From the NCBI RefSeq assembly GCF_964204645.1, contig NC_134033.1, positions 10,388,231-10,452,230 of the forward strand: DNA of 64,000 nt, given 5' to 3'. The stretch comes from Tubulanus polymorphus (taxonomy: Eukaryota; Nemertea; Palaeonemertea; Tubulaniformes; Tubulanidae). The translations under genes and the position numbers were made by a program. The notes below the pieces were generated by a model. The model had not been told where the DNA came from and did not search any database. It worked only from the letters and a program-made list of their open reading frames with translations. Below, one piece after another: positions 10,352-22,828 of this stretch; position 1 is the stretch's first letter; each line of letters begins with the position of its first letter.

Positions 10352-13300
10352 TCATTTATTTAGAAATTTAGAGCCAGAAAAACGGCGTAATTTTTTACGT
10401 TCGGAAATATTGAACTTTCTTTCATTTAAAGATTCATTCGTCATTTGACGTGCGGTGAAGAAATAAAAGGACGAATAGCTAGGTTGACCCATAAACGTCA
10501 CTTGGAAGTTATCAATCAGCATCGCTTCTTCATCAGCCGCATTCTTGTATTCGTGTGAATTACGACGCGCTAAAAATAAAACAACTCAACGAAAATTTAA
10601 CAATTAGTGGCAAAAACAGCGGGGGAGGTAACCAGTAATCATTTCAGTGTATCAATTTTACCTTCGGAAATGAAAAAACGCCCGAGAGTTTGGCCGAACT
10701 CAATAGCTCTGCTCGTGTGAGGAGTGTTGGCTTTCATATTCCAGTGGAAACTGAATTTCTCTGGATGCCACTGTACACTGTAGATCGGGTAATTACGAGC
10801 TTCAATTCGTCAAAGGAGAAGAAAATTCACCCATTAAACTTTTGTTTGTTTCTTTCTATTATGTTTTCACATTCAAATGATAAACGTGTGCATTCGCTGC
10901 TTTGACGTCATGTTGAAATGTTAAAATTCATGATGAAATGCGTGACGTCACGTACCTTCCATTGTGGATATATATTCAGTGCCCTCGTCATCCGTGTTCA
11001 CAGAAACTACTTTGAAAAACTGTCGCATCGCTGTGTTTGAGTGATACGTCTGAATAATGAATGTAACGAACACCGGTTTAGGGGTCACTTTGGATAGAAA
11101 TGTCTTTGTTGTTCTGGAAAGTCTGAAAATTTTGTAAATCAACTTTACCTTCATAGAAACGCAATTGTGATGCATATGCGGCAAATTATTTTCATCGAAT
11201 AAAACCGGTAACAAATTGAAAGGTACATTCTTCTGTATAAAACTGTCGTCATAATCTGGATATGAGATATTTGTATTTAACAGAACTCGGTGTTAAAAGC
11301 CATATACCGTTTAACATATGTTCAAAATCAGACTTATATGAACATAGAACAGCGCGTTATAGATTAAATAATGCATAGAACTAACAAGAAACTTCCCACT
11401 CATGGTGAATTCTAATACCTTTTCCTTTAAAGAATTTCGTTTGTTTAAACATCTCTTCGCATTTGTACGTGGCAATTTCACCGGCTGCATTACTCAATAA
11501 AAACTGTAATCCCAAACACGTAGCCCACACCGGCAGATATACGCCTTTATCATTCTCCTTAAACATCATACAACAAATATATATATATATATGTAATCTT
11601 GGAGTAATCATTTGTATTTCAAATGATTACTCCAAGATACAATGACGGTCTAATTAACTAAAACGTTGTTTATAGTAAGTTCCATTGGGATAAGGCGTGA
11701 TGGCGCTGTTGCATGAGACAAGCGGGTTCGAGTCCTGCTGGCAGTGCGTAAAACATTTCAAATGGTGTCCTATCGCGATGTGGTTGAATCAACAAGACCC
11801 GAATGACGTACAGCAAAACGAATTAAACTAAGACTAAAAACGTTATGAATTTCAGTTATAAATCTACCTGGATCGCTAAATCGAGTAAAACCTTTGCGTC
11901 TCGACCATATGTTGAGTGTAAAGGATTGGAATGTCCCCCGGGAAGGTAGACTCTACAATCAATAATGCATGTATACAAACATTTATCACATATCTGAGAG
12001 AAATCAACACGATCTTTCTCCCGGCATATATATGTAAACGATCGCCAGTTCAGATCTGTTTAGCATTCTGACGAATCGACCGATAGGAATGAAGATCAAT
12101 AAATGTTTTACCCGTTTATTTGTTCAATCACGTGTTGGTAATACTGAACAGTTTGATTCCCCCTGAAAGTGTAGTGATCAATAATATCGATTGGTAATCA
12201 GAACTGTTTTATCGTGAATCGTGAATATATGCGACACTGACCAAATTGGAACAACTTTAGCCCCGGACATCTCTAACCATTTCACGTGTGCAGGGAAAAT
12301 GATGAATTCACCGAATTGAGAATTAGGCCCGAGAGCAGCTTGCACGAGGACCCCTATAATCAGTAATCTGAACTAGATGAAATTTGAAAACACCGTACGA
12401 ATATAAAATCAACCGAAACACCGGAAGTGGTGCTCAGTCACGTGACCGTCGAACATTTTCGGTTCTATACGGGTTCAACGCGCGAAGGTAGTTTTGTTTG
12501 CTACTCACCGATGATTGGTTTGAAGTTTACCTCCGATGGTTTAGGTTTGTTCTGCACATTTTCTGGTAAAATATGAACGTAAAATTTATTTTCAAAAAAG
12601 CGTCGGTTCAAATCAATACCCTAAACTGAGAAGTCGGAGTCTAAGAGGTCAGGAGGTTGAGAGGTCAGGTGTCTGAGAGGTCAAGATGTCAGCTGTGTCT
12701 GAGAGTTCAAGAGGTTGAGAGGTCAAGAACTTTGAGCTCAGAAGTTTGTGAGGCCAGTAGGTTGAGCGGCCAGGAGTCTTGAGAAGTTATGAGGTTGAGG
12801 ATTCGGTGTCTAAGCGGTCAGGACGCTGAAAGGTAAGGAGGTTGAGAGGTCCTGAGGTTGAGAGGTCAGGAGTCTGAAAGGTCAGGCGGTTAAGAGGTAA
12901 GGAGTCTGAGAGATCAGGTTGAAAGGCCAGTACGTAGCAGTGATTAACTCACCAGATTTCCTATGGCTGTGATTACATTTTTGAATGATCCGAAACGGAT
13001 TGTTATTCAAACACACTGCGCCCCTGTTATTCTCGCTATTCCTGCTTCTCCTATTATTCCTTTTCAATTCCTGCTGCTGTTGATGATTGAATGTTTCCGC
13101 CTCTGATTCACACGCATGCCGTTGATAAATCTTGTCGTTTTTTACGTCTAACGACGACAGTATTTGAGACTCGGAAAAATGATAGACCACAATCACCAAT
13201 AAAATAAAGCCAGTGCATGAATAACTAGTTAACGATAATAACTCCCGTGCCTTGAAGAAAAAATACAATACAAAATAAAATTACATATGTTCCAAAAACT

Positions 13301-13965
13301 ATTGATGTCGAAATGATGATTAGTAAAACTTTGTAAAACAGTTAAAAACGTGATCAGAAATGAAGATGCAATGTATCGTGCAAAGGAACGATAATGATAT
13401 CAAACCTGCAGTGAAACAAAAACCGTCAAGTTTAAAAAAATTTTAGTTTTCTCACACTGGAAAACCAAAAACGGGTCCATATGAAAATGTGAAAATGTTC
13501 TCTAACGCTACAGAAAGATTTTTTAGTATGGTCCGAATCGGCCACCGTATTAGTTGCACGACAGAATTATACAAACTTATCCCTTGAAACATAGTTTCTA
13601 GTTTAGGAAGTCGAAAGTTCGAAATGTTTCAATGTTCTTTCGATGTTTTAAAACGTTGTCGATCTTTCTCGTCGTGAATTTCATTAAAGAACCAATTTAA
13701 AACGTTGACAAACAATTAGAAAATTGAAAATTTGGTGAATTGGAATCAGAAAACACTCGAACGTCGGATGAATAATTACCAACAAATTTGTATCAGTTTT
13801 CAGTTATTGATTACGTTGAAAAATATCAAAAGAATATAATTCAGCGCATTGCAATATTCATTTCGTTTGACAAAGTTTGCATTTAAAAAAATGATTTCTC
13901 ATTCTCCTCACAGTTGAAGTTTGGAGGATGAAAATTATTTAGCTTGAAATAGAATTTACCTTCAT
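10352..13965 (-). CDS. GGH: Gamma-glutamyl hydrolase, 11 coding exons
   Basis: Predicted enzyme of folate metabolism that removes gamma-linked glutamates from folyl- and antifolyl-polyglutamates, in the lysosome or secreted. Exons, 5' to 3': 13960-13965, 12953-13250, 12509-12562, 12242-12353, 12112-12162, 11868-11952, 11419-11557, 11149-11255, 10956-11049, 10662-10799, 10352-10569. All junctions are GT-AG and in phase, for a total of 433 aa. Family landmarks in order are FKPIIG, VKWLEMSGAKVVPI, QINGVYLPGG, PVWATCLG (nucleophile Cys), FISTMEG-like YISTMEG and PIYSVQWHPEK (catalytic His). The N-terminus has a hydrophobic signal segment (about residues 10-28), then about 70 residues rich in Gln, Asn and Arg that human GGH lacks. 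The two-codon first exon (ATG AAG) is the least certain part. AATAAA overlaps the stop codon. Confidence 0.88.
11676..11845 (+). repeat. tRNA-derived SINE in a GGH intron
   Basis: It has a B-box-like GGGTTCGAGTCCTGC at about 11726 with an upstream A-box-like GCGTGATGGCG, a body of about 100 bp and an A-rich end near 11840. It lies between GGH exons 6 and 7. Confidence 0.6.
12620..12935. repeat. Minisatellite of GAGAGGTCAGGAG-type units
   Basis: About 20 degenerate units of 10-20 bp are built on 'GAGAGGTCAGGAGTCTG' and 'GAGGTTGAGAGGTCA'. It lies in the GGH intron between 12563 and 12952 and has no coding meaning. Confidence 0.9.
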
Positions 13966-14430
13966 CTCATTCGCCACGCAACTCACTGCTCGTCGAAGTT
14001 ATTCCTTTCCAATAATACTCGGTGTTTGAAAGTTTGCGTTCTCACTTAATTCGGTTTATTTGTAAACCTGCTAGTTTTCAAAACACCTGCTTGGTTTTTG
14101 CGGTAAAGTATTTGAACGGTTCATGGATTGAGCCAGATGTTTTTATGAAGAGCACGAATGGATAGAAATGGTGCGAATTTCCCGATGAAAAAATATGATA
14201 CGTTGATGTTGTTTTTTTCTAGGTATGTAGGCCACACACTTGTGAATTATATGGTTTAACCTGTTTTTCTTTTTTTTTTACGAAAAACAATACTCTACGA
14301 ATTACCGAAATACATCACATCACTGGTTTGTTAGATGATTTAGATCAATACTTTTTTCCCTGAATGATGAAGAGAGTTACTTATGTGTTTGCGGTGATTT
14401 AACATGCATACACGAGAACATAACAATATT
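13966..14430. other. Upstream of GGH: no other gene recognised
   Basis: The GGH 5' UTR and promoter presumably lie here. The 709-bp first intron at 13251-13959 also holds nothing recognisable. Runs of T and A occur and no clear TATA box was assigned. Confidence 0.4.
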
Positions 14431-14439
14431 CTTTTTTCT

Positions 14440-15070
14440 AGATGATGAGAATTATTTTGCCGCCAGTGAATTAAATGTTGACGATCTGTTTGACACACTG
14501 AATGAGACTGTCGACCGTCTCAGATCAAGTAACCGTTTCGAGAGGTTTAACCGTGACACCGGTATCAATAATTATGGTTACAGAATGGTCGATATGTCTA
14601 ATCCCACTCCTTACTTATTGCTGATGGTCGCATTGGAGACGATAATGCAAATTGTAGGGATTTTACCTGCTCAAAAGGAATGTCATAGAATACATATCAA
14701 CATCAATCGAATTCTTATTACATTTCAATAATTCCGTGTCCTCGAATTTGAGCCTGCATTCTAAGATTTCCATTGCCCAATTTTAGCAACACTTTCGGTC
14801 AACTTAACAACCATTGTCCATGAAGAACCTGTGGTCGATAAACCCTTAAGAAAGAATAAAGTGGGATAAGAACTTAACCCATGCTTTTGATGCGCACGAA
14901 GTCCGAAAGGACGACTTCACAGATATCATGGAAACCTAACTAACGGCCTTTTCGACCCATCAGGCGCTAGTTCACTATTGTGTACTAGAATGCAAGATAT
15001 TGGATTTACGGTAATGGGGTCCACTCACCCGGAAAACCACATTTACCCGTATAAGCCGGCGCAGGGTCGA
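14440..15070 (+). pseudogene. LINE relic, copy 1 (endonuclease C-terminus)
   Basis: 14470-14690 is nearly identical to 16880-17095 and encodes, in broken frame, the end of a LINE endonuclease (the RFNRDT.INNYG segment). 14875-15065 is nearly identical to 17762-17945. Stops and frame changes are frequent. Confidence 0.8.
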
Positions 15071-15949
15071 TAGCTCAGCAGGAATACCTGTACTACCACT
15101 AAGGTCAATTTCTAAAAGAAATATCCTACATTGAGCTGCTATACAGTTCTATATGCACGATATTGTACGAATATAATGTTTTGAGTGGACAGTAAAACGA
15201 CTCGGAACTGATTCTATCTTGGACCAAAACCAATAATTGTCCTTTCTTGGAGCTATACGCAAAGAATTTGGAAGTGACTCGAATATGATCTAATTTCTAT
15301 TTTATTAACTTTGCTGAGGACATCGGGAGGCATACTACAGTCATCGCTTTGGAAACGCACCTCATATATGTCTTAATCGGACCAGCATAGATGATTAGCT
15401 TAAAAGATCAAAAACGAATTTAAAAATTAAAATCAAAAGACATTTCGGACTCTCTTGAGAGTGAGACCATCAAGGTTTGAATAAAATCGACCAAGGGAAA
15501 ACATGTAAATTGTGTAGATTTCTATAGCTGCGGTAGGCATCGAGAAATATAAACGAAGTAGTCCCGCGAGGAATTGTATATGATAGAATTTATCATGATG
15601 AAACATTACAGTGTATGGGGGCCTACACGGATTATCATTCGACTACTAATATATACTGAAAAAATAGAATTATGTAGAGAAAAATGTAATGTTTCAACAA
15701 AGATCAAACGGTTCAAAGGTTTTTGTTCTGGGTTTATTATTTTCGGATAAAAATATGAACCACGAGGAGTGTGAAAACTGATGTAATGTTTCAAAAATAT
15801 CAATTAAGTATGAATTGCATTGAATTGAACTGAATTTGAATTGAAATTGTCCCACTAGACAGAGCTGTTGTAGAAGATTGAGCTCACCAGATGGTGCCAT
15901 TGAATAAGACCGGAAGTATGATATGCTCCATCTCGAGGGGTGTCGCATA
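15071..15949. other. No gene recognised
   Basis: Short frames only. A stem with 'GGACTCTCTTGAGAGTGAGACC' at about 15448-15470 is listed among the hammerhead-like motifs. The 65- and 84-codon frames on the minus strand have no recognisable features. Confidence 0.4.
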
Positions 15950-16265
15950 AGACTGTAGAGAAAAGCAGAGAGGCGTTACCATGATACGTAATAGAACTAC
16001 AGATACGAAAATTGAATTAAACGAGACATTAGGCTTCATAAGAAATCGGATGAAAACCAAGAAAGAGAATCTTTTAACAAAAATTTGTGAAATCTAAACA
16101 CAAGTCCAATAGAATACTTGAAACTTTATAGCAAGAGCCCAAACATATGCAAAGCCACGACCGAAGATTTCCTTGAACATTTCGAAGAATTGAATCAAAA
16201 ACCTGATTATTTTGATGCAGAAGTCCGAGAAACTGAACGGAAATTAATCTCGAGAACGTAGATAA
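15950..16265 (+). pseudogene. LINE relic, linker segment
   Basis: It matches 17310-17545 and 17990-18305 (same order: 'GGCTTCATAAGAAATCGG', 'CAAAGCCACGACCGAAGAT', 'GAAGTCCGAGAAACTGAA'). This is the region between endonuclease and reverse transcriptase of the same LINE family. Frames are broken. Confidence 0.75.
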
Positions 16266-16764
16266 CACTGAAATGCATCACAAATCTACGAGGATAGCTC
16301 CTTCGACCATGAGATTCACCATATAACAACAAGCAAGAACTAATTCATATGTAGGTTCTCCACCGACAACCCCCCTAGACAGCTGGGAAACTATGTCATT
16401 CAAGCAAACTACTCAAAGAATTCAAACGCCATCTAATAGTACATTTAAATATAAAAACTCCGATGTGCTTCGTAGGCCACATCTTGGCTGGTCGGTTAAG
16501 TTTCACTGCCTTAAATTTCTAAGTACAGCCTATTAGCTCGCACTGTATCCCTCGGAACCGACATCATGTATAGATATTTAAAAACAAATTGTATCGATTA
16601 TCATTTATATTGTATGTACGGTTCACGGTTAAAAATAAATATCTATCTAAGTTGTTTCTCCTATGTGTGTATGTAGCTTTTAATGACATGTAAATGAACC
16701 GAGTGCACAATAACAAAATAGAAAATATGTATCTACTATCAGCTCCGAAACAAGTGTACTATAT
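16266..16764. other. No gene recognised
   Basis: Short frames only. It may be non-coding LINE or flanking DNA. Confidence 0.35.
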
Positions 16765-17745
16765 GGTCATACTGGTTTGTTACATGATTTAGATCAATAC
16801 CTTTTTCCTTAAATGATGAAGAGTTACTTATGTGTTTGCGGTGATTTCAATGCATACACGAGAACACTAATGATTTGAATGTTGACGATCTGTTTGACAC
16901 ACTGAATGAGACTGTCGACCGTCTCAGATGGCATAACCTTTTCGAGAGGTTTAACCGTGACACCGATATCAATAATTATGGTAACAGAATGATTGATCTG
17001 TTCAAATCCCACTCCTTATTTATTGCTGATGGTCGCATTGGAGACGATAATGCAAATTGTAGGGATTTTACCTGCTCCAAAATAGCTGTTAAGCTTGCTA
17101 TAGAATACATATCAACATCACATTTGTACATTTCAATAATTTCCGTGTCCTCGACTTTAAGCCGGCATTCTAAGATTTCCATTGCCCAATTTAAGCAACA
17201 CTTTCGTTCAACATAACAACCACTGTCCATGCAGACCATGTAGTCGATAAACCCTTCAGAAAAAGAATAAGGTGGGATAAAAACTTAACTTATGGGCTAA
17301 TATATAATAATAATAATAGGCTTCATAAGAAATTGGTAAAATCGGATGAAAACCAAGAAAGAGAATCATTCTTTTAACAAAAAAATTTAAACACAAGTCC
17401 AATAGAATACTTGAAGCTTTATAGCAAGAGCCCAAACATATGCAAAGCCACGACTGAAGATCTCCTTGAACATTTCGAAGAATTGAATAAAAAACCTGAT
17501 TATTTTGATGCAGAAGTCCGAGAAACTGAACTGAAATTAATCACGAGTGCGTCAAAAAGATTGAAAGACACGTCAATACACAAACCTAATTCTTGTGGTT
17601 CTTTTAAAACGTGGAATAGAGCCTTTGCACCAATCTCGGTAGAACCCCCTTTCGACTAGATTTTTGAACTCCGACAAAAAAAAGATAATCAAACGAGTCA
17701 CCATGATGATATCAGATGTCCACTTTTCACTCTCAGTTTTTTTCT
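16765..17745 (+). pseudogene. LINE relic, copy 2, internally deleted
   Basis: 16875-17216 encodes 113 codons of the LINE endonuclease C-terminus (NRDTDINNYGNRMIDL, then the DFTCSK segment). The linker region follows (17310-17560). The segment at about 17545-17620 is inverted relative to the third copy (23385-23450). 17640-17745 matches 23580-23690, probably the 3' end of the element. No reverse transcriptase remains. Confidence 0.75.
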
Positions 17746-17764
17746 TCGCGCGCATCAAAAACAC

Positions 17765-18558
17765 GGGTTAAACCCGTGTTTTTGATGCGCACGAAGTCCG
17801 AAAGGACGGCTTCACAGATCGTGGAAAACCTAGCGAACGGGCTTTCGACCCATCAGACGCAAGCACGTACTATTATGCCCTAGAATGAAAGATATTGCCT
17901 CAACGGTCATGGGGTCCACTCACCCGGAAAACCCACTACGCGTATAGTCGATCTAAGCAGAAGTACCTGTACTAAAAAGACGACTGCACAGACAAGCAGG
18001 GCGGCGTTACTATGATAATGGAACTACAGATAATAAATTTGAATTTAACAAGGCATTAGGCTTCATAAGAAATCGGTAAAATCGGATGAAAACCAAGAAA
18101 GAGGATCTCTTAACAAAAAAATTGAGAAATCTAAAAGACACAAGTTCAAGTGAATACTGGAAGCTTCTTAATCGCAAGTGCCCAAACAAATGCAAAGCCA
18201 CACCCGAAGATCTCCTTGAACATTTTGGAGAATTGAATAAAACCCCCGATCATCTTCATGCCGAAGTCCGAGAAACTGAACAAAAATTATTAACCTCAAG
18301 TACGTGAATAGCAATATCTAGCAGACGGTCAAGTCACGTATCTGGATAAATGGCCGTAACATAATTGATTGATAGTTTCTTAGGATTAAGACAAGGCGAC
18401 AACTCATCACCAATTCTATTTTCAATTTTTGTTAATGACTTGGAAAGTCATATAGTCGAAGAAGGATGTCAACCACTTTTCTACCAAATGAAAATGAAAT
18501 GAATTGGCTTTCTCTTTTGGTCCTGCTTTATGCTGACGACATGGTTGCGATTTGGTTT
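17765..18558 (+). pseudogene. LINE relic, copy 3, 5' part (split by Copia)
   Basis: It carries the linker region (18055-18305; the 73 codons at 18086-18307 are open), then reverse-transcriptase sequence with an RLRQGDNSSPILFSIFVNDLE motif and, after frame damage, the LYADD region just before 18558. The Copia element is inserted precisely here, and reading resumes at 23185. The group is a LINE whose exact clade I cannot assign. Confidence 0.8.
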
Positions 18559-18914
18559 TGTTGTCAATTCAACTATCAGAGTAGCATCCAACGCAGTGGT
18601 TAATTGAAGCTAGTTTATTAATGACGTAAGTCAATCACAGGAACACATAAAGAATAATAAAACACAACACTCTGAACAGGACCTTATACACACTGGTTAG
18701 AGAATCTTCTAGAAACTCTGGAACAATCTAAGAACTTTCTAGTAACATCTAGAGACAATACACAATAGTTGTTTACCCGTTAATTACTGAGTCATCATTC
18801 TAGAATTGCCTTAATACATAAACATGTTAACATCTTTACCCCTAAATAAATAGGTCAGTGTGTCAATCAAACAATAACATGTTGGATCATAATAGAAACA
18901 CACGTATTTCCACA
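18559..18914 (-). repeat. Copia 3' LTR
   Basis: 356 bp. On the element strand it begins TGTGGAAATA and ends GACAACA. It differs from the other LTR at four substitutions (near 18613, 18698, 18812 and 18903). Confidence 0.96.
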
Positions 18915-18923
18915 CTCCCACTT
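18915..18923 (-). promoter_or_regulatory. Copia polypurine tract
   Basis: AAGTGGGAG directly abuts the 3' LTR on the element strand, the expected plus-strand primer site. Confidence 0.75.
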
Positions 18924-19016
18924 GAGACAACATGTTTATGAAACTAATTATACATCATAATTAACTATGTACAAATTACACAAAATACAAAACCATTTTA
19001 TAAGTACTCAGATTGT

Positions 19017-19322
19017 CTAGTAAAGACCTAACTTCAATCTGAGTCTCTCGAATTGAACCCTTGGTAACGGTTTTGTGAAAATGTCTGCTGCCATTTCCTG
19101 AGTTGGACAATATTCAAGACCGATTATCCTGTTCTCCACTGCTTCCCGAGTGAAATGGTACTTCACATCAGTGTGCTTAGTTCTTTTGTGCGCAACAGGG
19201 TTTCGTGCGAGACATATTGCTCCTTGATTGTCTTCCAGCATCCTTGTTGGTAAGTCCTGTGGAACTCCTAGATCGGACAGTAAACTTCTCAGATGAACAG
19301 TCTCCTGAGTTCCAGAACACAA
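19017..19322 (-). pseudogene. Copia RNase H C-terminus
   Basis: The frame carries the typical end of a Copia polyprotein: [29 protein letters not shown] in essence (visible motifs EDNQGA and HKRTKH.D..YHF), then DIFTKPLP. It is separated from the upstream part by a nonsense codon, with the bridging frame open between 19323 and 19450. Confidence 0.9.
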
Positions 19323-19451
19323 CGCAATGTACTCAGCTTCCGATGTTGATAATGCTACTGTACATTGCTTCTTGGATAGCCAGCTAATGGCTCCATCTCC
19401 TAATAGATGAACATTTCCAGTAATTGACTTTCTATCATCACGATCTCCTGC

Positions 19452-19790
19452 CTAGTCAGCATCGGTGTAGCAAACAAGATCCCTTGCTCCTGGAGTGTAG
19501 TGAAGAGTTAAATCCTTCGTCATTTTCAAATATCGAAGTATCCTCTTCAGAGCTGTCATATGTAGTTCTGTAGGATTGGAACTATATCTGCATACAGCTG
19601 CCACTGTGTGAGCAATATCTGGTCTTGTTCCCATAGACACATAGAGCAAACTACCCAGGATCGACTTATATTCAACTGAGTCAACTGACTTGCTGAAACC
19701 GTCGTCTTTCACGAGTTTGACATTGACATCAGCAGGTGTGCTAATTTTCAATGTAGGGTTTCTGATGGATCTGGTACTCACCACTTTCAT
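19452..19790 (-). pseudogene. Copia RT-RNase H connection
   Basis: It has VEYKSILGSLLYVSMGTRPDI and LKRILRYLKMT, the standard Copia segment after the palm. It ends YTDAD-stop, where the family has YTDADWAGD, so a Trp codon has become TAG at 19453-19455. The frame differs from the upstream RT, with a small deletion around 19780. Confidence 0.9.
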
Positions 19791-21279
19791 TTCGCTTCAC
19801 ACAGATTCCAACACAGTGATGAATTTCACCTAAATCCTTCATCTTAAAGCGGCTCGACATCGAATTCTTCAGTCCTGCCATATCATCATCATCTTCTGTC
19901 ATCAGAAGCAGATCGTCTACATAGATCTCAATTACTGACATCTTCTCATCTCTATTTCTTATGAAGACACATGGATCCGCGTTACTCTGTTTAAAACCTT
20001 CTTTGAAAAGAAAGTTAGTTAGCTTCTTGTTCCAACATCTTGGTGATTGCTTGAGACCATACAGCGACTTTTTTAGACGACAAACCTTTGACCCATCTGT
20101 CTCGAAGCCTTCAGGTTGTTCAATGTATATCTCTTCTTCTAAATCACCATTCAAGAAAGCAGTAACGGCGTCCATTTGATGAACCACTAATTTCTTTTGA
20201 GCCGCTAAGGCCAACAGAGTTCTAATAGAGGAATAACGAACCACAGGGGCGAAAGTTTCTTCATAATCTATCCCTTGAGTCTGTGTATAGCCCTTAGCTA
20301 CAAGCCGACATTTAAACCTCTCAACAGAAGCATCTTCTTTATATTTAGTTTTGAACACCCAGCGACACCCTATTGTCTTTTTACCTTCAGGAAGTTCTAC
20401 CAGTTCCCAGGTATCGTTTTCTAGCAGTGAGTCGAACTCAGACTGTGCTGCCACTTTCCACCATTTAGCTTCTGGGCTTTGTATAGCTTCTTCCATTGTA
20501 GACGGTTCTTGAATCAGGTTGGCTTCTATAGCACTGCCTGCAAACTCATCAATACCATATCTGATGGGTCGTCTTCTAAGGCGTCTCTCTGGTGGTTCTT
20601 GAACTGGCGGCTTATCGTTGACTCCCTCAACACCAGCGTCAGTGGAAACTTCGAAGAAATTTTCTCCCACTGTTGGTTGAGTGGCTGGGTTCTTATGTCC
20701 AAAGTCATTCTCGTTGAAGATAACATCTCGCCTGATATATATCTTACCAGTCTCCACATCCAATAGCTTATAACCCTTGGCATTCAAGGCATAACAAACG
20801 AACCTCAACTTGATGGCCTTTGAATCCATTTTCTTCCTCTGGGCATCAGGTATTCTAGCATATGCTGCACAGCCAAACACTCTTAGGTTATCCACTTTTG
20901 GCTTTCGTCCATACCATCTCTCATACGGAGTGGTTCCATCGCAGATAGCTCTTGTTGGAGTTCTGTTCTTAACATAAGCTGCAGTCAGCATAGCTTCTGC
21001 CCAGTACTTCTTTGGTAGGCCAGCATGATAAAGCATAGCTCTAGCTTTTTCCGTCAAAGTTCTGTTGACTCTTTCAGCTATGCCATTTTGGTCTGGTGTA
21101 TGTGGAACTGTACCTTGATGATGTATCTTCCTGAACTTTAGATACTTCTTAAATTCTTCCGATATGTACTCACCACCATCATCGGACCTCAAAGTCCCAA
21201 TCTTCTCGCTTGTTTCACCGACCACGGTTGCCTCAAAGTCACGGAACCTTTCCAGGGCTTCGTCTTTGTTGGACCCCAT
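19741..21279 (-). pseudogene. Copia integrase core and reverse transcriptase
   Basis: The integrase second and third acidic residues are visible (LRSDDGGEY; NGIAERVNRT), followed by the GR/KR-rich end. The RT has WELVELPEGKKTIGCRWVFK, then MDAVTAFLNGDLEEEIYIEQPEGF and YVDDLLLM (catalytic DD). At its 5' end, about 25 residues of the integrase core between the first Asp (in the gag frame) and KDEALERF are missing, causing a frame change. The apparent Met at its start is not a real start. Confidence 0.93.
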
Positions 21280-22721
21280 ACATCAGTGTGAATCCGTTCA
21301 AGTCTTCTAACTGTGCGTATTTCTCCCACTGGTTTACCAGGCTGACGAGTAATCTTCCCATAGACGCATCCTTCACAGAAACTCTGTTCTTCATCATCAT
21401 GGAGTGTTAATCCATCTACTACAGCCTTCTTGGCCATTTTCTTAAGAGTTTCTTTATTGACATGTCCAAGACGTTGATGCCAAAGGTCGATTGTCTTCGA
21501 CTCTGAAGCAGCAGTCCTAGCTTGATGGCTAGGTGTACAATTAAGCTTGTACAAGTTCCCACACAATGTACCATAGGCGACGACTCTTCCACATGAACTG
21601 GTGATGGTACATTTACCTTGGCCAAAACTGACGTGATGTCCTTTTCCGGTCGCTGCTCCTACTGAGAAAAGATGTGTTCCCAGCTCAGGTACCAATAAAA
21701 CGTCGTGCAGCGTGACAGCTAAGGCTTCTTCATTTACAGCCAACTCCAGTTTCACCTTGCCCCGTCCAGTCACTTGCAGTTCATAATCATCACCTAACCT
21801 GATGATCTCTTCGTTGTCCAGATTCTTGTAGTCCACCAGTAGACTTCGATCCCACGTCATGTGGCTGGACGCCCCTGAGTCTATTACCCAGTCACTGCAT
21901 TTCATTGAACATTTCACTGATGGAGCAGTAAACGCTACTTCGTCTTCATCCTGCCTCTCAGACATCTTGGCATTGTGAAACTTCCTGCAGTCTTCTTTGC
22001 TTCTTGGGCATTCTTTCTTAAAGTGTCCCAATTTTCCACACCCAAAGCATTTCACGGACCATTTGTTCTGCTTCTGTCGTGGAACGCCTTTCTTCTGTCG
22101 TCCCACCAAGGCAGAATCGTTGACTTCAGAGACAGTGACCGCACAAGAACACTCTTGCCTTCTCATCTGCTCATGTATCAGCACCTGCTCTACTGTGGCA
22201 ATGCTCAAACGACCCTCTCTTGTTTCTAGTGTTGTTACCAATGTACTGTAACTCTGTGGCAGACTTCCTAGTAGAGTGACCACTTGATCTTCTTCACTAA
22301 TCGGACTGTTGATCGCTGCCAATTGGTCCGTTATTTCTTTCATGTCCTTCAGGTGATCTTGGAGTGATTTCCCTTCCGCCATTTCCATCCGGAAGTACTT
22401 CTTCTTCAGATATATCCTGTTGTTCAGCGTGTCTTTCTGGAAATGCTCCTTAAGCAGTTCCCATGCCTCCACAGGTGATTCGGTTGACGATATCAGGTAA
22501 ATCTGTGATGGCGCTATCCCCATCACAATCAAGCCGAATGCCGTCGCCTGTTTTGCTGCAAACTCAGCCTGTCTCTGTTCGTTTACATCAGCAGTCAGTA
22601 CCTCCGTCCTATCGACGTACTTCCATAAGCCCCGAGACCTCAGACAATGTCGCATCTGGAAGCTCCAAGTAGACCAATTACTGCCATCCAGCTTCTCAAT
22701 CGTCCACTTCTCCTCTGCCAT
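21189..22721 (-). pseudogene. Copia Gag, protease and integrase N-terminus
   Basis: The ATG is at 22721. The Gag region starts WTIEKLDGSNWSTW. A CCHC zinc knuckle (CFGCGKLGHFKKEC) lies at about residues 225-238, the aspartic protease WVIDSGASSHMT at about 278-289, and the integrase HHCC zinc site (WHQRLGH...CEGCVYGK) at about 415-455. The first catalytic Asp is in HTDVWGP, just before the deletion that throws the frame out. Until then the frame is intact for about 480 codons, so Gag may still be made. Confidence 0.93.
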
Positions 22722-22810
22722 TGTCACAATCTCTTCTATGGATAAAACACTGACTCTTTAGGCACTATGACACAGCAACAACAAATCCAAACTAACTCTC
22801 AATTCAGCAG

Positions 22811-22828
22811 TACTCTGGGCCCATAACC
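22811..22828 (-). promoter_or_regulatory. Copia primer-binding site
   Basis: GGTTATGGGCCCAGAGTA directly follows the 5' LTR on the element strand. It resembles the copia-type site that pairs with an internal half of initiator tRNA-Met (family knowledge). Confidence 0.7.

Noticed and set aside
12882-13268. GGH exon read as a free-standing gene starting at 13268
   Set aside because: The codon there is TTG and a CAAG acceptor follows at 13251; splicing phase to both sides fits GGH instead.
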